From IMG/VR virus record IMGVR_UViG_3300025030_000097, positions 1 through 64,000 of that record: DNA of 64,000 bases. One strand, written 5' to 3'. Positions 1 to 7,073 of this stretch are shown here, piece by piece. The position numbers were made by a program, and so were the translations under genes. The notes under the pieces were generated by a model. The model did no database searches. It saw nothing but the letters and a program-made list of their open reading frames with translations, and was not told where the DNA came from. The DNA is from a virus. How positions within the stretch are numbered: position 1 is the first letter of the stretch; each line of letters opens with the position of its first letter.

Positions 1-279
1 CTTCCTATGCCATTTCTATTGTTATTTTCCGCGCAGCTAAAACCCTCGTAGCACAATCCGCAACAAATCTTTCACAACTCTTAGCAACAACTCTCAAAAC
101 TACTCTCCGAATCACAGAACAAATCCCGCAAAAGTACTTTCAAAATCTCCCCTCTAGGCATTTAATCAACAATCTCACCAGCTAATTCCCAAACTGTTTT
201 CAAAATCAAACGTAGTTATATTAGGTATTGAGAGTAATTTCAATACTTTAGGGATACTTTTACCTTAAATCTAGAAAAT

Positions 280-289
280 GGTAATTACC
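280..289. promoter_or_regulatory. GGTAATTACC dyad, copy 1
   Basis: Perfect 10-bp palindrome upstream of the first gene, flanked by AAAT and AATTT. It belongs to the family of 13 exact copies in the window. It lies about 20 bases before a candidate -35 box. Confidence 0.7.
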
Positions 290-311
290 AATTTACATAG
301 CTTATGCACCT

Positions 312-340
312 TTGCGTCTACTTTCTTATGACTTTAAAAT
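312..340 (+). promoter_or_regulatory. Candidate sigma70-type promoter for the first gene block
   Basis: TTGCGT at 312-317 and TAAAAT at 335-340 are separated by 17 bases. The -10 matches consensus at 5 of 6 positions and the -35 at only 3 of 6. It faces the first rightward gene about 80 bases away. This is a moderate-to-weak prediction. Confidence 0.35.
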
Positions 341-423
341 AGTGTTTTAAAATTTACTTAACCAACAACCTTAAAATGAAGGACCAACACTATCGGAAAA
401 ACCGATACTACAAGGAGCCTACC

Positions 424-786
424 ATGAGCCAAAGCCTGTTAGTTAGAGACGAGAACCTTCAGAAATTGGATTACACACACTGCGGGACTAAAGGCGGTAA
501 CGTAAGGAACTTCAAACTCTCAATGACCTGTCAGCGTTGTGGTTCGGAATCTGAAGAACTTATTTGCGATAAGTGTAAAAATGAGCAGCCGAAGAGAGGC
601 CAAGCTAGAACACAATCTGGCTGGGAGCAACTTCTAAAGCACGTTACGGTTTCGGGTTGTGACGTTTTGGTCAACGGAAAGGTAGAGCAGAAATGTGAGA
701 ATTCATTTCGTGCTGAGATAGTCAGGAAGGCGTTGAACAAAATATATATGAAACATAACCTAGAATGTCTCTCTCACATCAAATAG
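424..786 (+). CDS. Small zinc-ribbon-like protein, unknown function
   Basis: A 120-residue protein. The start at 424 is chosen because AAGGAG lies 8 bases upstream; an in-frame ATG at 376 has no ribosome binding site. Residues about 39-55 carry CQRC and CDKC pairs typical of a structural zinc ribbon, and further single cysteines follow. No catalytic motif is visible. It is the first gene of the rightward block and is followed after 9 bases by another Cys-rich gene. Zinc binding is inferred from the cysteine spacing only. I do not recognise the family. Confidence 0.65.
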   Translation: MSQSLLVRDENLQKLDYTHCGTKGGNVRNFKLSMTCQRCGSESEELICDKCKNEQPKRGQARTQSGWEQLLKHVTVSGCDVLVNGKVEQKCENSFRAEIVRKALNKIYMKHNLECLSHIK

Positions 787-795
787 GAGGTTAAC

Positions 796-1047
796 ATGCA
801 CAGAGTATGCGAAGAAGCAGAAGTATTTTGCATGGATTGTAGCTATGGAGTTCCTCACCTCGATGCTGGGAAAGAGAACCATTTGTGCGGTTTTAAGTTT
901 AGAGAGGTAAAATTAGTTCCTGTGGTTTTTGAGGCGGTAATGAGTTCAAAGTATTCCGAGAGGTATGACCAGAATCGCGACAGGTTTTACGGTGTTGAAT
1001 ATGACCCTTACACTAAGAAATCCTGTGACTGTAGAGACAGGGACTGA
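796..1047 (+). CDS. Small Cys-rich hypothetical protein
   Basis: An 83-residue protein preceded by AGGAGG (787-792 region). It contains about seven cysteines (VCEE, FCMDC, LCGF, SCDC), suggesting metal binding, and ends in an acidic/basic CDCRDRD tail. I do not recognise it. It sits between a zinc-ribbon gene and the first member of the EQSH family, with a GGTAATTACC dyad directly after its stop. Confidence 0.6.
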   Translation: MHRVCEEAEVFCMDCSYGVPHLDAGKENHLCGFKFREVKLVPVVFEAVMSSKYSERYDQNRDRFYGVEYDPYTKKSCDCRDRD

Positions 1048-1057
1048 AGGCTAAATT

Positions 1058-1067
1058 GGTAATTACC
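1058..1067. promoter_or_regulatory. GGTAATTACC dyad, copy 2
   Basis: Perfect palindrome within AATTGGTAATTACCTAAAAA, 22 bases before the ATG of an EQSH-family gene and just upstream of its AAGGAG ribosome binding site. Confidence 0.8.
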
Positions 1068-1089
1068 TAAAAAGAAGGAGTTAAAGGGT

Positions 1090-1446
1090 ATGAAAAAGCA
1101 CATAAAAGTTAGTGCTAAATATAACAGAGATGGTGAAACTTTTACGTTGACTATTAAGGAAATGTCTCATCCTTCTGTATTTGATTTTGGAGGCGGTCAG
1201 CCAGAAGGTACCTCGGAGTACAGAGGTAGGATGTTTGTTCACGGTAACACTTTACTGGCTTTTAATGGAGCTACTTGTTACAGTGAGGATAAATTTGCCT
1301 TAGAAACTTGGAGAGCACCTAAAGAAGTAACCAAAGTGTTTGTGCTAACTTCCGAAGAATACAGCAACACGATGAAACTTCCTGTTAAATATTGGCCGGA
1401 TCTGAGAGAAGCTATTAAGGCTTATAATGAATTTTACTCTGAGTGA
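1090..1446 (+). CDS. EQSH-family paralog 1 (unknown function)
   Basis: A 118-residue member of the paralogous family that recurs through the first 31 kb. It has the N-terminal MKKHIKVSAKY strand, a diverged central motif (KEMSHPSVFDFGG in place of EQSH...FG) and the C-terminal AYNEFYSE helix. No signal peptide or membrane segment is visible. The alternation of short hydrophobic strands suggests a small beta-rich domain with a C-terminal helix; this is an inference. A GGTAATTACC dyad and AGGAG precede it. Function is unknown. Confidence 0.75.
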   Translation: MKKHIKVSAKYNRDGETFTLTIKEMSHPSVFDFGGGQPEGTSEYRGRMFVHGNTLLAFNGATCYSEDKFALETWRAPKEVTKVFVLTSEEYSNTMKLPVKYWPDLREAIKAYNEFYSE

Positions 1447-1465
1447 TTTTGAATAGGAGATTAAC

Positions 1466-1657
1466 ATGAAACAGAATACTAAAGACGAGGTAAAAGTCGT
1501 TAAGGTTATAAATTCTCGCGTTACTTTAAGGCATTGGTACGTGGCTAGAGAGATGGTCAAGAATTGGGACAGACTGCATTGGGAGAAGTGGTGTAGCAGT
1601 CCTTTGTGGAAAATACTTAACAGAAAATACAAAAAACTTATCTATAAGGAGAACTAA
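1466..1657 (+). CDS. Small basic hypothetical protein
   Basis: A 63-residue Lys/Trp-rich protein after an AGGAG site 9 bases upstream of the ATG. It includes HWYVAREMVKNWDRLHWEKW, a strongly amphipathic stretch. No known family is recognised. It lies in a run of small same-strand genes with 10-20 base gaps, so it is probably co-transcribed with the EQSH paralog before it. Confidence 0.6.
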   Translation: MKQNTKDEVKVVKVINSRVTLRHWYVAREMVKNWDRLHWEKWCSSPLWKILNRKYKKLIYKEN

Positions 1658-1658
1658 A

Positions 1659-1850
1659 ATGGTAGTAGTACTCAAACCAACAAGTAAGCGACTAAAACAG
1701 GTTATAAGGGAATTTGGTTCTGAGTGGCTGTTCATAGCAAGAAAATCAATGCAGTGTTTTGGTGGCAGGGAAGGCATTCAGATAAAATCAATGTGCGGTA
1801 AGCATACACGCAACGTCGAACTTTCAGATATTGACCAAAAGGAGGACTAA
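1659..1850 (+). CDS. Small hypothetical protein
   Basis: A 63-residue basic protein whose ATG follows AAGGAG and starts one base after the preceding stop region. Nothing in it is recognisable. Tight spacing on both sides and a good ribosome binding site support it as a real gene of the small-gene operon. Confidence 0.55.
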   Translation: MVVVLKPTSKRLKQVIREFGSEWLFIARKSMQCFGGREGIQIKSMCGKHTRNVELSDIDQKED

Positions 1851-1851
1851 A

Positions 1852-2283
1852 ATGGACAGATTCGATGATGCTAAAGTTGGCGATAAGGTTTACGACAGGG
1901 TGTATGGGTTTGGAGTGGTGCATCAATCTGTCGGAGACACCACTATAAAAATAGTCTTTGGTGATAGTGCTTTCTACGAAACATTTGTAGTAGACGGTCG
2001 GCGTTATCGCACAGCAGCAGAGCCAACACTCTTCTATGTCGATAATGACAACAAATACTCCGAAAAGAGGCCCATTCCGAAAGTACCTTGGGATAAAGTT
2101 CCGGTTAATACTAAGATTTTGGTTGGCACTGCTAAGAGATACCTCGCCAGTGATAAAAAATATTTTGGAGGAGGCACTACTTCTTGGTCAAGTTCAGAAG
2201 TCTGCTACCCGCTGCCAGATCATGCCGTATTAGCAGAAGAAATAACAATCGACGGCGTAGTTTACCCTATAGGTAGCAAATAA
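1852..2283 (+). CDS. Phage hypothetical protein with DxVYDxVYGxG-type N-terminus
   Basis: A 143-residue protein. The ATG at 1852 follows AAAGGAGGA; an earlier in-frame ATG at 1831 lies inside the previous gene and is less likely. The N-terminus (KVGDKVYDRVYGFGVV) resembles a small SH3-like beta-barrel found in many phage proteins of unknown role. The rest is beta-rich with Gly/Ser loops. No catalytic residues can be assigned. Confidence 0.65.
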   Translation: MDRFDDAKVGDKVYDRVYGFGVVHQSVGDTTIKIVFGDSAFYETFVVDGRRYRTAAEPTLFYVDNDNKYSEKRPIPKVPWDKVPVNTKILVGTAKRYLASDKKYFGGGTTSWSSSEVCYPLPDHAVLAEEITIDGVVYPIGSK

Positions 2284-2293
2284 GGAGACTAAA

Positions 2294-2617
2294 ATGAATA
2301 GAGAGAAATCCACTGTACCTGTCGTCCTCAAAGAGGGGTACTCCATAGCTCATAAAGCTGAAGGTGTTATGGCGGACAAAAAAGTTGAGGTCCTTCTAAA
2401 TTCTAAGCAGAACGAGATTGGGGAGGTGTATAATGACGATGATGGTAGGGGGTGGGGCTATTTTCATTACCTATTAGATAACGGAGGGGATTGGATTGAT
2501 AGTAGGGAACTGGCATTCAAAATGCTTACTGACGACCACGATGAATATGTCCACAACCTCAAGTACAAGATCAAGAAAATAAAGACGCTGAAAAAAGAGT
2601 TAGAAGACTACAAGTAA
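2294..2617 (+). CDS. Hypothetical protein
   Basis: A 107-residue acidic protein with AAGGAG before its ATG. The last 25 residues (HNLKYKIKKIKTLKKELEDY) are a predicted basic amphipathic or coiled helix. It has no recognised domain and precedes the tRNA nucleotidyltransferase gene by 38 bases. Confidence 0.6.
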   Translation: MNREKSTVPVVLKEGYSIAHKAEGVMADKKVEVLLNSKQNEIGEVYNDDDGRGWGYFHYLLDNGGDWIDSRELAFKMLTDDHDEYVHNLKYKIKKIKTLKKELEDYK

Positions 2618-2655
2618 TGCTAGAGGTGCTGATAAACAAACTAAAGGAGACTAAA

Positions 2656-4020
2656 ATGTCCACAAAAGCACTTGAAATATGCCTAGAAGTTCACAAACAA
2701 AATGGAACTGCCTACATAACCGGAGGGGCTGTTAGAGATTTGCTTTTAGGACGGCCTTGTAAGGATGTAGACCTTGAAGTGTTCGGAATTTCTCAGGAAA
2801 CTCTGGAGACTATTTTGAACTCTGTCTGTTCTAAAGTAGATCTTGTAGGTAAATCTTACGGAATTTACAAGGCAGATGGTATTGACGTTGGATTCCCTCG
2901 TAGAGATATGACTCACGGAAAAGGGGCTGATGTAGAAATAGACCCTTACATGTCAGTCGAAGAAGCTGCTTTGCGAAGAGATCTGACGATAAACGCAATG
3001 TACTTCAACCCGATAACTATGGAGATAATTGATCCTTTTGGTGGGCAGAAGGATTTACGTTATGAAATAGTTAGGATGGTTTCTCCTCACACATTTAACG
3101 AAGACCCTTTACGTCCGGTACGGGCTGCTAGGTTCTGCGCTGTTTTGGGGTATTTTCCAGAATCAAGTACGGTAATGGCTTGTCGAAAAGCTGATAGAGA
3201 TAAAATCCACAACTTGCCCAAAGAACGCATTTTCTGGGAACTCGAAAAAGTACTGATGGAAGCTGACGCTACTTCAATATTCTTTGAAGAACTTGATGAA
3301 ATGGAGTTGACTGAAATTCTGTTTCCTGAGTTGCATTTGTCCAAGCAAATAGAACAAGGCAAGTGCTACCACCCGGAAGGCTCAGTTTACGCACATTCAC
3401 TCTTAGCCCTTAACATTCTGCCTATCAAAGAAAGATCCTTAGAAATTATGCTAGCAACTCTATTTCACGACCTCGGTAAAGCATCTGTAGAAACCGAGGT
3501 AAACGGCGATAAAATTAGTTTTAAAGGTCACGCTGAAGACCTTACCCTAGCTACCTCAGCAATGGCTAGGCTGACTGATGAGAAAGAGTTGACCGAAAGC
3601 GTGCTCAACCTAATCAAACACCACATGCACCCTTACCAGTTCAAGAACGGAGTAACTAAGAGGCAAATCAGGAGGTTAGCCTCTAAAGTTGATGTTAGAA
3701 AGCTTATGAAAGTTCACAAAGCAGACCGCGAAGGCAGAGGATATTCAGAGGAGAATCATAGTCATGCCCAAAGAAACGCTGAAGTTGCTGATAAAATTAT
3801 GGCCGTATTTGAAGAGATTGAGGGAGAAATCGCGCCTATTATGCAAGGCAGACACCTCATCGAAGCAGGGTGGATTCCAGGAAAGCATTTCGGCTACATT
3901 CTTGCGCAGCTTTACGAGTACCAGTTAGACGGCGAATTGGTTGATGTTGCTAGTGGTTTGAAATTGGCTCATACGTTGTTTGGCGGAGTGAAAAAATCTA
4001 CAGTTGTTAAAGGAGCCTGA
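2656..4020 (+). CDS. cca: CCA-adding tRNA nucleotidyltransferase with HD domain
   Basis: A 454-residue class II nucleotidyltransferase that adds or repairs the 3' CCA of tRNAs. The head has GGAVRDLLLG (residues 23-32) and the metal-binding pair D37/D39 (KDVDLEVFG), followed by RRDLTINAM and a neck domain containing RPVRAARF. Near residue 270 an HD phosphohydrolase motif (LFHDLGK) with downstream GHAED and HHMH resembles bacterial Cca enzymes that carry HD domains. The start is at 2656, where AAAGGAG precedes the ATG; ORF extension to 2617 lacks a site. Length is normal for the family. Poly(A) polymerase activity cannot be excluded from sequence. With RtcB and GluRS it suggests tRNA upkeep during infection. 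Confidence 0.9.
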   Translation: MSTKALEICLEVHKQNGTAYITGGAVRDLLLGRPCKDVDLEVFGISQETLETILNSVCSKVDLVGKSYGIYKADGIDVGFPRRDMTHGKGADVEIDPYMSVEEAALRRDLTINAMYFNPITMEIIDPFGGQKDLRYEIVRMVSPHTFNEDPLRPVRAARFCAVLGYFPESSTVMACRKADRDKIHNLPKERIFWELEKVLMEADATSIFFEELDEMELTEILFPELHLSKQIEQGKCYHPEGSVYAHSLLALNILPIKERSLEIMLATLFHDLGKASVETEVNGDKISFKGHAEDLTLATSAMARLTDEKELTESVLNLIKHHMHPYQFKNGVTKRQIRRLASKVDVRKLMKVHKADREGRGYSEENHSHAQRNAEVADKIMAVFEEIEGEIAPIMQGRHLIEAGWIPGKHFGYILAQLYEYQLDGELVDVASGLKLAHTLFGGVKKSTVVKGA

Positions 4021-4022
4021 AA

Positions 4023-4175
4023 ATGAAAACAATCAAAAGACTATTTAAGCTAATTGTGAGTTTACCCGTTGTTATTGTGTGTACTATAGTATCTGGGTTG
4101 CTTATGGTGCTGGGTTTCGATAAAACTGTAGACCGTTTTATTAAATACTGCGAATCAAAATCCAAAGGAGCCTGA
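4023..4175 (+). CDS. Small single-span membrane protein
   Basis: A 50-residue ORF beginning 2 bases after the cca stop and ending 2 bases before the next ATG. The ribosome binding site (AAAGGAGCC) overlaps the end of cca. A hydrophobic segment spans about residues 11-33 (LIVSLPVVIVCTIVSGLLMVL), with a basic N-terminus (KTIKRLFK) predicting an inside N-terminus. Function is unknown. The same TAAAGGAGCCTGAAAATG style of junction repeats on both sides. Confidence 0.65.
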   Translation: MKTIKRLFKLIVSLPVVIVCTIVSGLLMVLGFDKTVDRFIKYCESKSKGA

Positions 4176-4177
4176 AA

Positions 4178-5098
4178 ATGAAACTAGCCGTGTCCAATCC
4201 AAACTTCAGTATAATTGTCCCTTCCGCGTGTAATGCAAAATGCTCTTTCTGTTTCTGGGAGGTTAAGGAAAAAATGCCTTCTCGAACTGACTACCTGAAA
4301 AAACTGAAAGATACCTTGGATCAATTACCTTCTGAATTCCAACAATGTAGCATTACCGGGGGCGAGCCAACTATGTGTGAGTATCTTTCGGATATTTTAA
4401 CACTAGTTCGCAAAAGGTTTGGCAAGGTAGTTTTGTCCTCAAACGGATACGATATTAAGGCAGAGCATCTATCAAAAATAGACCATTTGAACGTGAGCCG
4501 CCACCACTACATTCAAGCCGATAATATTAAGGTATTTGGCACTAAATCTGTAGCCAATGACTTAGAGCTAACCTGCACATGTTCCGCAGCAGAAGCTTAT
4601 GGGGTCGATGTTACCTTGAATTGTGTGTTGCCTGCAAAATTTGATGACGCGCAGTTTATCTACCAGTACCTGAAATTCTCCAAACTTATAGGTGCTCACG
4701 GAGTTTGCTTCAGAAAAGAACACTCTGATCTTTCTCCGCTGCCTGTTGAAACATTTTTCACGCAGAAAGCATTCAACCAGACTAGCTGCCCAGTTTGTTC
4801 GTCTCATTCCAAGTTCATAGATGGAGTAAAAACAACTTGGAGGTACAGTGTCAGAGAACCTTCAGTAGCCCTTAAAGGAGTCTACGAACTGGTAATGCAA
4901 CAAGATGGTAGAGTTACTTCTGACTGGGCCGGTAATACTGAAATTGAGTTTGGCAAGAAAGTTACTGAGGTAACTAAAGTAGCCAAGGCAAGTAGTTATG
5001 TAGGCAGTGGTTGCGGTTCATCTGGTTGTGGGGGTCCTGTCTATAAGCAAAGTTACTCTGGTTGCGGTAGGTTTGGCTTTTCTAGCTGCGGGCGATAA
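4178..5098 (+). CDS. Radical SAM enzyme with Cys/Gly-rich C-terminal tail
   Basis: A 306-residue radical SAM protein. The [4Fe-4S] cluster motif CX3CX2C is at C18/C22/C25 (ACNAKCSFCFW), the SAM-binding GGEP at residues 61-64, and later VVLSSNGY and LNCVLP fit the TIM-barrel core. A second Cys group (TCTC; CPVC) follows. The last 35 residues are unusual: repeated GCG, SGCGG and SCGR units that look like a maturation-peptide or metal-binding tail. Such a tail could be an auxiliary cluster site or a fused substrate. Its neighbours give no pathway. The exact reaction is unknown; the superfamily is secure. Confidence 0.85.
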   Translation: MKLAVSNPNFSIIVPSACNAKCSFCFWEVKEKMPSRTDYLKKLKDTLDQLPSEFQQCSITGGEPTMCEYLSDILTLVRKRFGKVVLSSNGYDIKAEHLSKIDHLNVSRHHYIQADNIKVFGTKSVANDLELTCTCSAAEAYGVDVTLNCVLPAKFDDAQFIYQYLKFSKLIGAHGVCFRKEHSDLSPLPVETFFTQKAFNQTSCPVCSSHSKFIDGVKTTWRYSVREPSVALKGVYELVMQQDGRVTSDWAGNTEIEFGKKVTEVTKVAKASSYVGSGCGSSGCGGPVYKQSYSGCGRFGFSSCGR

Positions 5099-5118
5099 AC
5101 TATAAAGGAGCCTAAAAA

Positions 5119-5319
5119 ATGATTATCTCAAAATCTGGATTGCCACACGCCGAGCAGTATTTAGTGGCTTTGAAAGAACTACGTCAGCAGTATTTGGATT
5201 GGCGTCACGAGGTTTCCGATAGGTACCCATGCCCACTATGTAAAACCGCTAACCTGATTGGAATAAGGTGCGGGAAAAGAAGCTGTCCTTGGCGGGTACT
5301 TACCGACACACAAGTGTAG
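5119..5319 (+). CDS. Small zinc-finger-like protein, possibly the N-terminal part of a stop-split ORF
   Basis: A 66-residue protein after AAAGGAGCC. It has CPLC and CGKRSCPW cysteines, suggesting one zinc site. It ends in a TAG at 5317-5319, but the same frame stays open for another 77 codons to 5553 with protein-like composition and without any ATG, GTG or TTG. It may therefore be a normal small gene, or the front half of a 144-residue protein read through or broken at the amber codon. Confidence 0.55.
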   Translation: MIISKSGLPHAEQYLVALKELRQQYLDWRHEVSDRYPCPLCKTANLIGIRCGKRSCPWRVLTDTQV

Positions 5320-5553
5320 CCGGTAAGTATACTAAGCAGACTGGGCCAAAAAAGCATTATCCTAAGAAAATTCAAGTTCCTAAGAAAAATAGCCCTAAAA
5401 TTTAACCGACCAATAGCCAAAAGAATCAAAGAACTGGACCTTTGGATAGCTGTTTACGAAAAGTACCTATACTACACAACCAAAAGACAATTAACCCCAA
5501 GCGAAGCCGTAATACTTGTCAACTTAGAAATCAAAGATGGAGTCTTAAGATGA
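5320..5553 (+). CDS. In-frame continuation without a standard start codon
   Basis: Seventy-seven codons in the frame of the preceding gene, directly after its TAG. The encoded residues (for example KRIKELDLWIAVYEKY and LTPSEAVILVNLEIKDG) look like real protein. The TGA at 5551-5553 overlaps the next ATG as ATGA, the usual coupled junction here. There is no ATG, GTG or TTG in the segment and no clear ribosome binding site. Options are amber readthrough, a nonsense mutation in a formerly longer gene, initiation at a rare codon, or a sequencing error. Confidence 0.4.
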   Translation, partial: PVSILSRLGQKSIILRKFKFLRKIALKFNRPIAKRIKELDLWIAVYEKYLYYTTKRQLTPSEAVILVNLEIKDGVLR

Positions 5554-5726
5554 GACTATCATTCGATCTTGGAATACTAAAGTTCAGTCTCAGTAATTCA
5601 GGACTCCGTGTAGGAACAAAGTTAGGAGATACTTACGTCTCTAAAAGAGTTGTGAGAGCCGGTACTGTGAGTAAAAAGAAAGAGAAATTGGTAATTACCG
5701 AAAAAGCTACTAAGCGTGTGAAATAG
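5550..5726 (+). CDS. Small basic hypothetical protein
   Basis: A 58-residue Lys-rich protein whose ATG overlaps the upstream TGA (ATGA). Its N-terminus (MRLSFDLGILKFSLSNSGLRVG) has the look of a short beta-hairpin domain. A GGTAATTACC dyad lies inside its 3' part and encodes the residues V-I-T. No family is recognised. Confidence 0.5.
   Translation: MRLSFDLGILKFSLSNSGLRVGTKLGDTYVSKRVVRAGTVSKKKEKLVITEKATKRVK
5690..5699. promoter_or_regulatory. GGTAATTACC dyad, copy 3 (inside coding sequence)
   Basis: Perfect palindrome near the 3' end of the 5550-5726 gene, 66 bases before the next ATG. That the dyad is kept inside coding sequence suggests it matters as DNA. Confidence 0.6.
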
Positions 5727-5765
5727 TTCAGACGCTAACTAAGACCCCAAAAGGAGAATCTTACA

Positions 5766-6128
5766 ATGGCTAAAAACAAAACGGAGAATGAAGTGGTAAA
5801 GTCCTCTTCCAATGCAAAAGGTATGACAGGCGAAATCGAGTGCATTTGTAATCGCTGCCAAGCAGTTATGAAAGTGCCTACAGGAAAATTCTACACGAAA
5901 GCTGTTCCTGCGAGGGCTGCGGTTCCTGCTAGGGCTGAACTCAAAGACAAAAAGGGCAATGTTCTTCGTGAGGCTGTAGCTGCAAAGCCGTTCTTTCCGG
6001 GCCGTAGTCTGAGGCACTTCGATATCGCTTCCGGTGGTTGTGATGGAACCCTGAGTACGGTTAACCAGAAGAAACCTAAGCTGCATAAGAAGTCACGCGA
6101 CAAGGCTATTAAGAACAAGCAGAAGTAA
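5766..6128 (+). CDS. Basic protein with zinc-binding-like core
   Basis: A 120-residue protein after AAAGGAG. Residues about 27-35 have CICNRC, and a lone Cys lies in GGCDG, compatible with a single metal site. A duplicated VPARA unit (AVPARAAVPARAEL) is in the middle and the last 20 residues are a Lys-rich tail. A nucleic-acid role is possible but only inferred from charge. The following gene encodes a membrane protein. Confidence 0.6.
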   Translation: MAKNKTENEVVKSSSNAKGMTGEIECICNRCQAVMKVPTGKFYTKAVPARAAVPARAELKDKKGNVLREAVAAKPFFPGRSLRHFDIASGGCDGTLSTVNQKKPKLHKKSRDKAIKNKQK

Positions 6129-6175
6129 GGTATTTGTGTAGATTAACCAAAATAACTGACTAGAAGGAGGAAGTT

Positions 6176-6562
6176 ATGGAGTGGTGGCATATTTATTTGT
6201 TCACTAGGTTGGATTCTGTCAACTCAGTGGTCAGCGATGGTCTTAAAATTCTCGGGCCTGTTTTAGCAGTTGCACTTTTGGTTCTCTTACTTTGTTACAG
6301 TGAGATAAAGAGCCTCAATGCTTTGCCTCGTTTTATGAAAATATTGAAGATAGCTATAGCTGCATTTTGTTTTTTATTATTAGGATCTATTGCTGTGCCT
6401 ACCCAAAAAGAAGCCGCAGCAATTTACCTGCTACCTAAACTCGCTAAGAGTGACTTTGCAAAAGAAGCACAGCAGATTCCTACAGAAGTAGCTAAACTGA
6501 TGAGGCTGAAGCTGGAATCTTGGGTGGCTGATATGGGGCCTAAGAAAGCTGAGGGTAAATAA
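6176..6562 (+). CDS. Two-span membrane protein
   Basis: A 128-residue protein preceded by AGAAGGAGG. Two hydrophobic segments, about residues 24-43 (ILGPVLAVALLVLLLCYS) and 58-75 (LKIAIAAFCFLLLGSIAV), are separated by a short basic loop. The C-terminal half is a soluble, Lys/Ala-rich helical region. I do not recognise it; small phage membrane proteins of this shape act in lysis control or exclusion, but nothing here shows which. A dyad follows its stop. Confidence 0.65.
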   Translation: MEWWHIYLFTRLDSVNSVVSDGLKILGPVLAVALLVLLLCYSEIKSLNALPRFMKILKIAIAAFCFLLLGSIAVPTQKEAAAIYLLPKLAKSDFAKEAQQIPTEVAKLMRLKLESWVADMGPKKAEGK

Positions 6563-6567
6563 ATTTT

Positions 6568-6577
6568 GGTAATTACC
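6568..6577. promoter_or_regulatory. GGTAATTACC dyad, copy 4
   Basis: Perfect palindrome in TTTTGGTAATTACCTAAAAC, 5 bases after a stop codon and 42 bases before the next ATG. Confidence 0.8.
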
Positions 6578-6619
6578 TAAAACAACTAATCCAAACCCCA
6601 AACTAAAAGGAGAACTAAC

Positions 6620-7072
6620 ATGAAAAAGAATCTTATCGACCGTGTAAAGACCGCAGGTTCCGCCGTAGTGAGCAAGCAGGGCGAAATGGTTAAGACCGCA
6701 GCACTACTTGAAGTGTCCTCGGTAATGCTCGCTCAGGCTACCAAACTCATCAAGCCGAACCTTCCGATCTGGGCTAGGGGCTTCGCTGAAAGTGCATATT
6801 TTCAGGCAGGACTCGCAAACGCTCTTATGCTCGGTGTGGAATTTGCTCTGCCGGATGTTCCTGACACAGACATCCGCAAACAAGCCGCTGCTGCCGGTGC
6901 TGTGGGTGCCTATCAGGATATCATCGGGTCTTTCGATCTGAATGGTATGATAGATAGCCTTTTTAGCAGCCCTGAAGTATCGAAGGCTCTTTCCAAGTTC
7001 GGTGTTGCTAATGAACTTGGGGAGAAGCCTAAAGCAGCTAGCAGAGCAAAGGCAGTAAAAGCGGAGCAGTAA
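6620..7072 (+). CDS. Ala-rich helical protein, apparently highly expressed
   Basis: A 150-residue protein after AAAAGGAG. Long Ala-rich helices with two moderately hydrophobic stretches (ESAYFQAGLANALMLGVEFAL; AAAAGAVGAYQDIIG) could associate with a membrane. Codon choice (CTC, CGT, GGC, GTG) is more GC-rich than that of its neighbours, and resembles the SSB-like gene at 49687, hinting at high expression. Function is unknown. It is followed without a gap by the 7074 gene. Confidence 0.6.
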   Translation: MKKNLIDRVKTAGSAVVSKQGEMVKTAALLEVSSVMLAQATKLIKPNLPIWARGFAESAYFQAGLANALMLGVEFALPDVPDTDIRKQAAAAGAVGAYQDIIGSFDLNGMIDSLFSSPEVSKALSKFGVANELGEKPKAASRAKAVKAEQ

Positions 7073-7073
7073 A

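Larger units (their letters stand above)
1..423. other. Non-coding left-hand stretch upstream of the first gene
   Basis: I see no convincing gene here: all frames are broken by stops and no ribosome binding site precedes a long ORF. The first 230 bases are C/A-rich on the plus strand. The right part is A+T rich and holds one GGTAATTACC dyad (280-289) and a weak sigma70-like promoter (312-340). The stretch could be a leader or regulatory region for the rightward gene block. What lies left of position 1 is unknown. Confidence 0.6.

Noticed and set aside
5317-5319. Alternative genetic code with TAG recoded
   Set aside because: TAG ends many other clear genes in the window (for example at 13700, 32831 and 41633), so genome-wide recoding is not supported; only local readthrough is possible.
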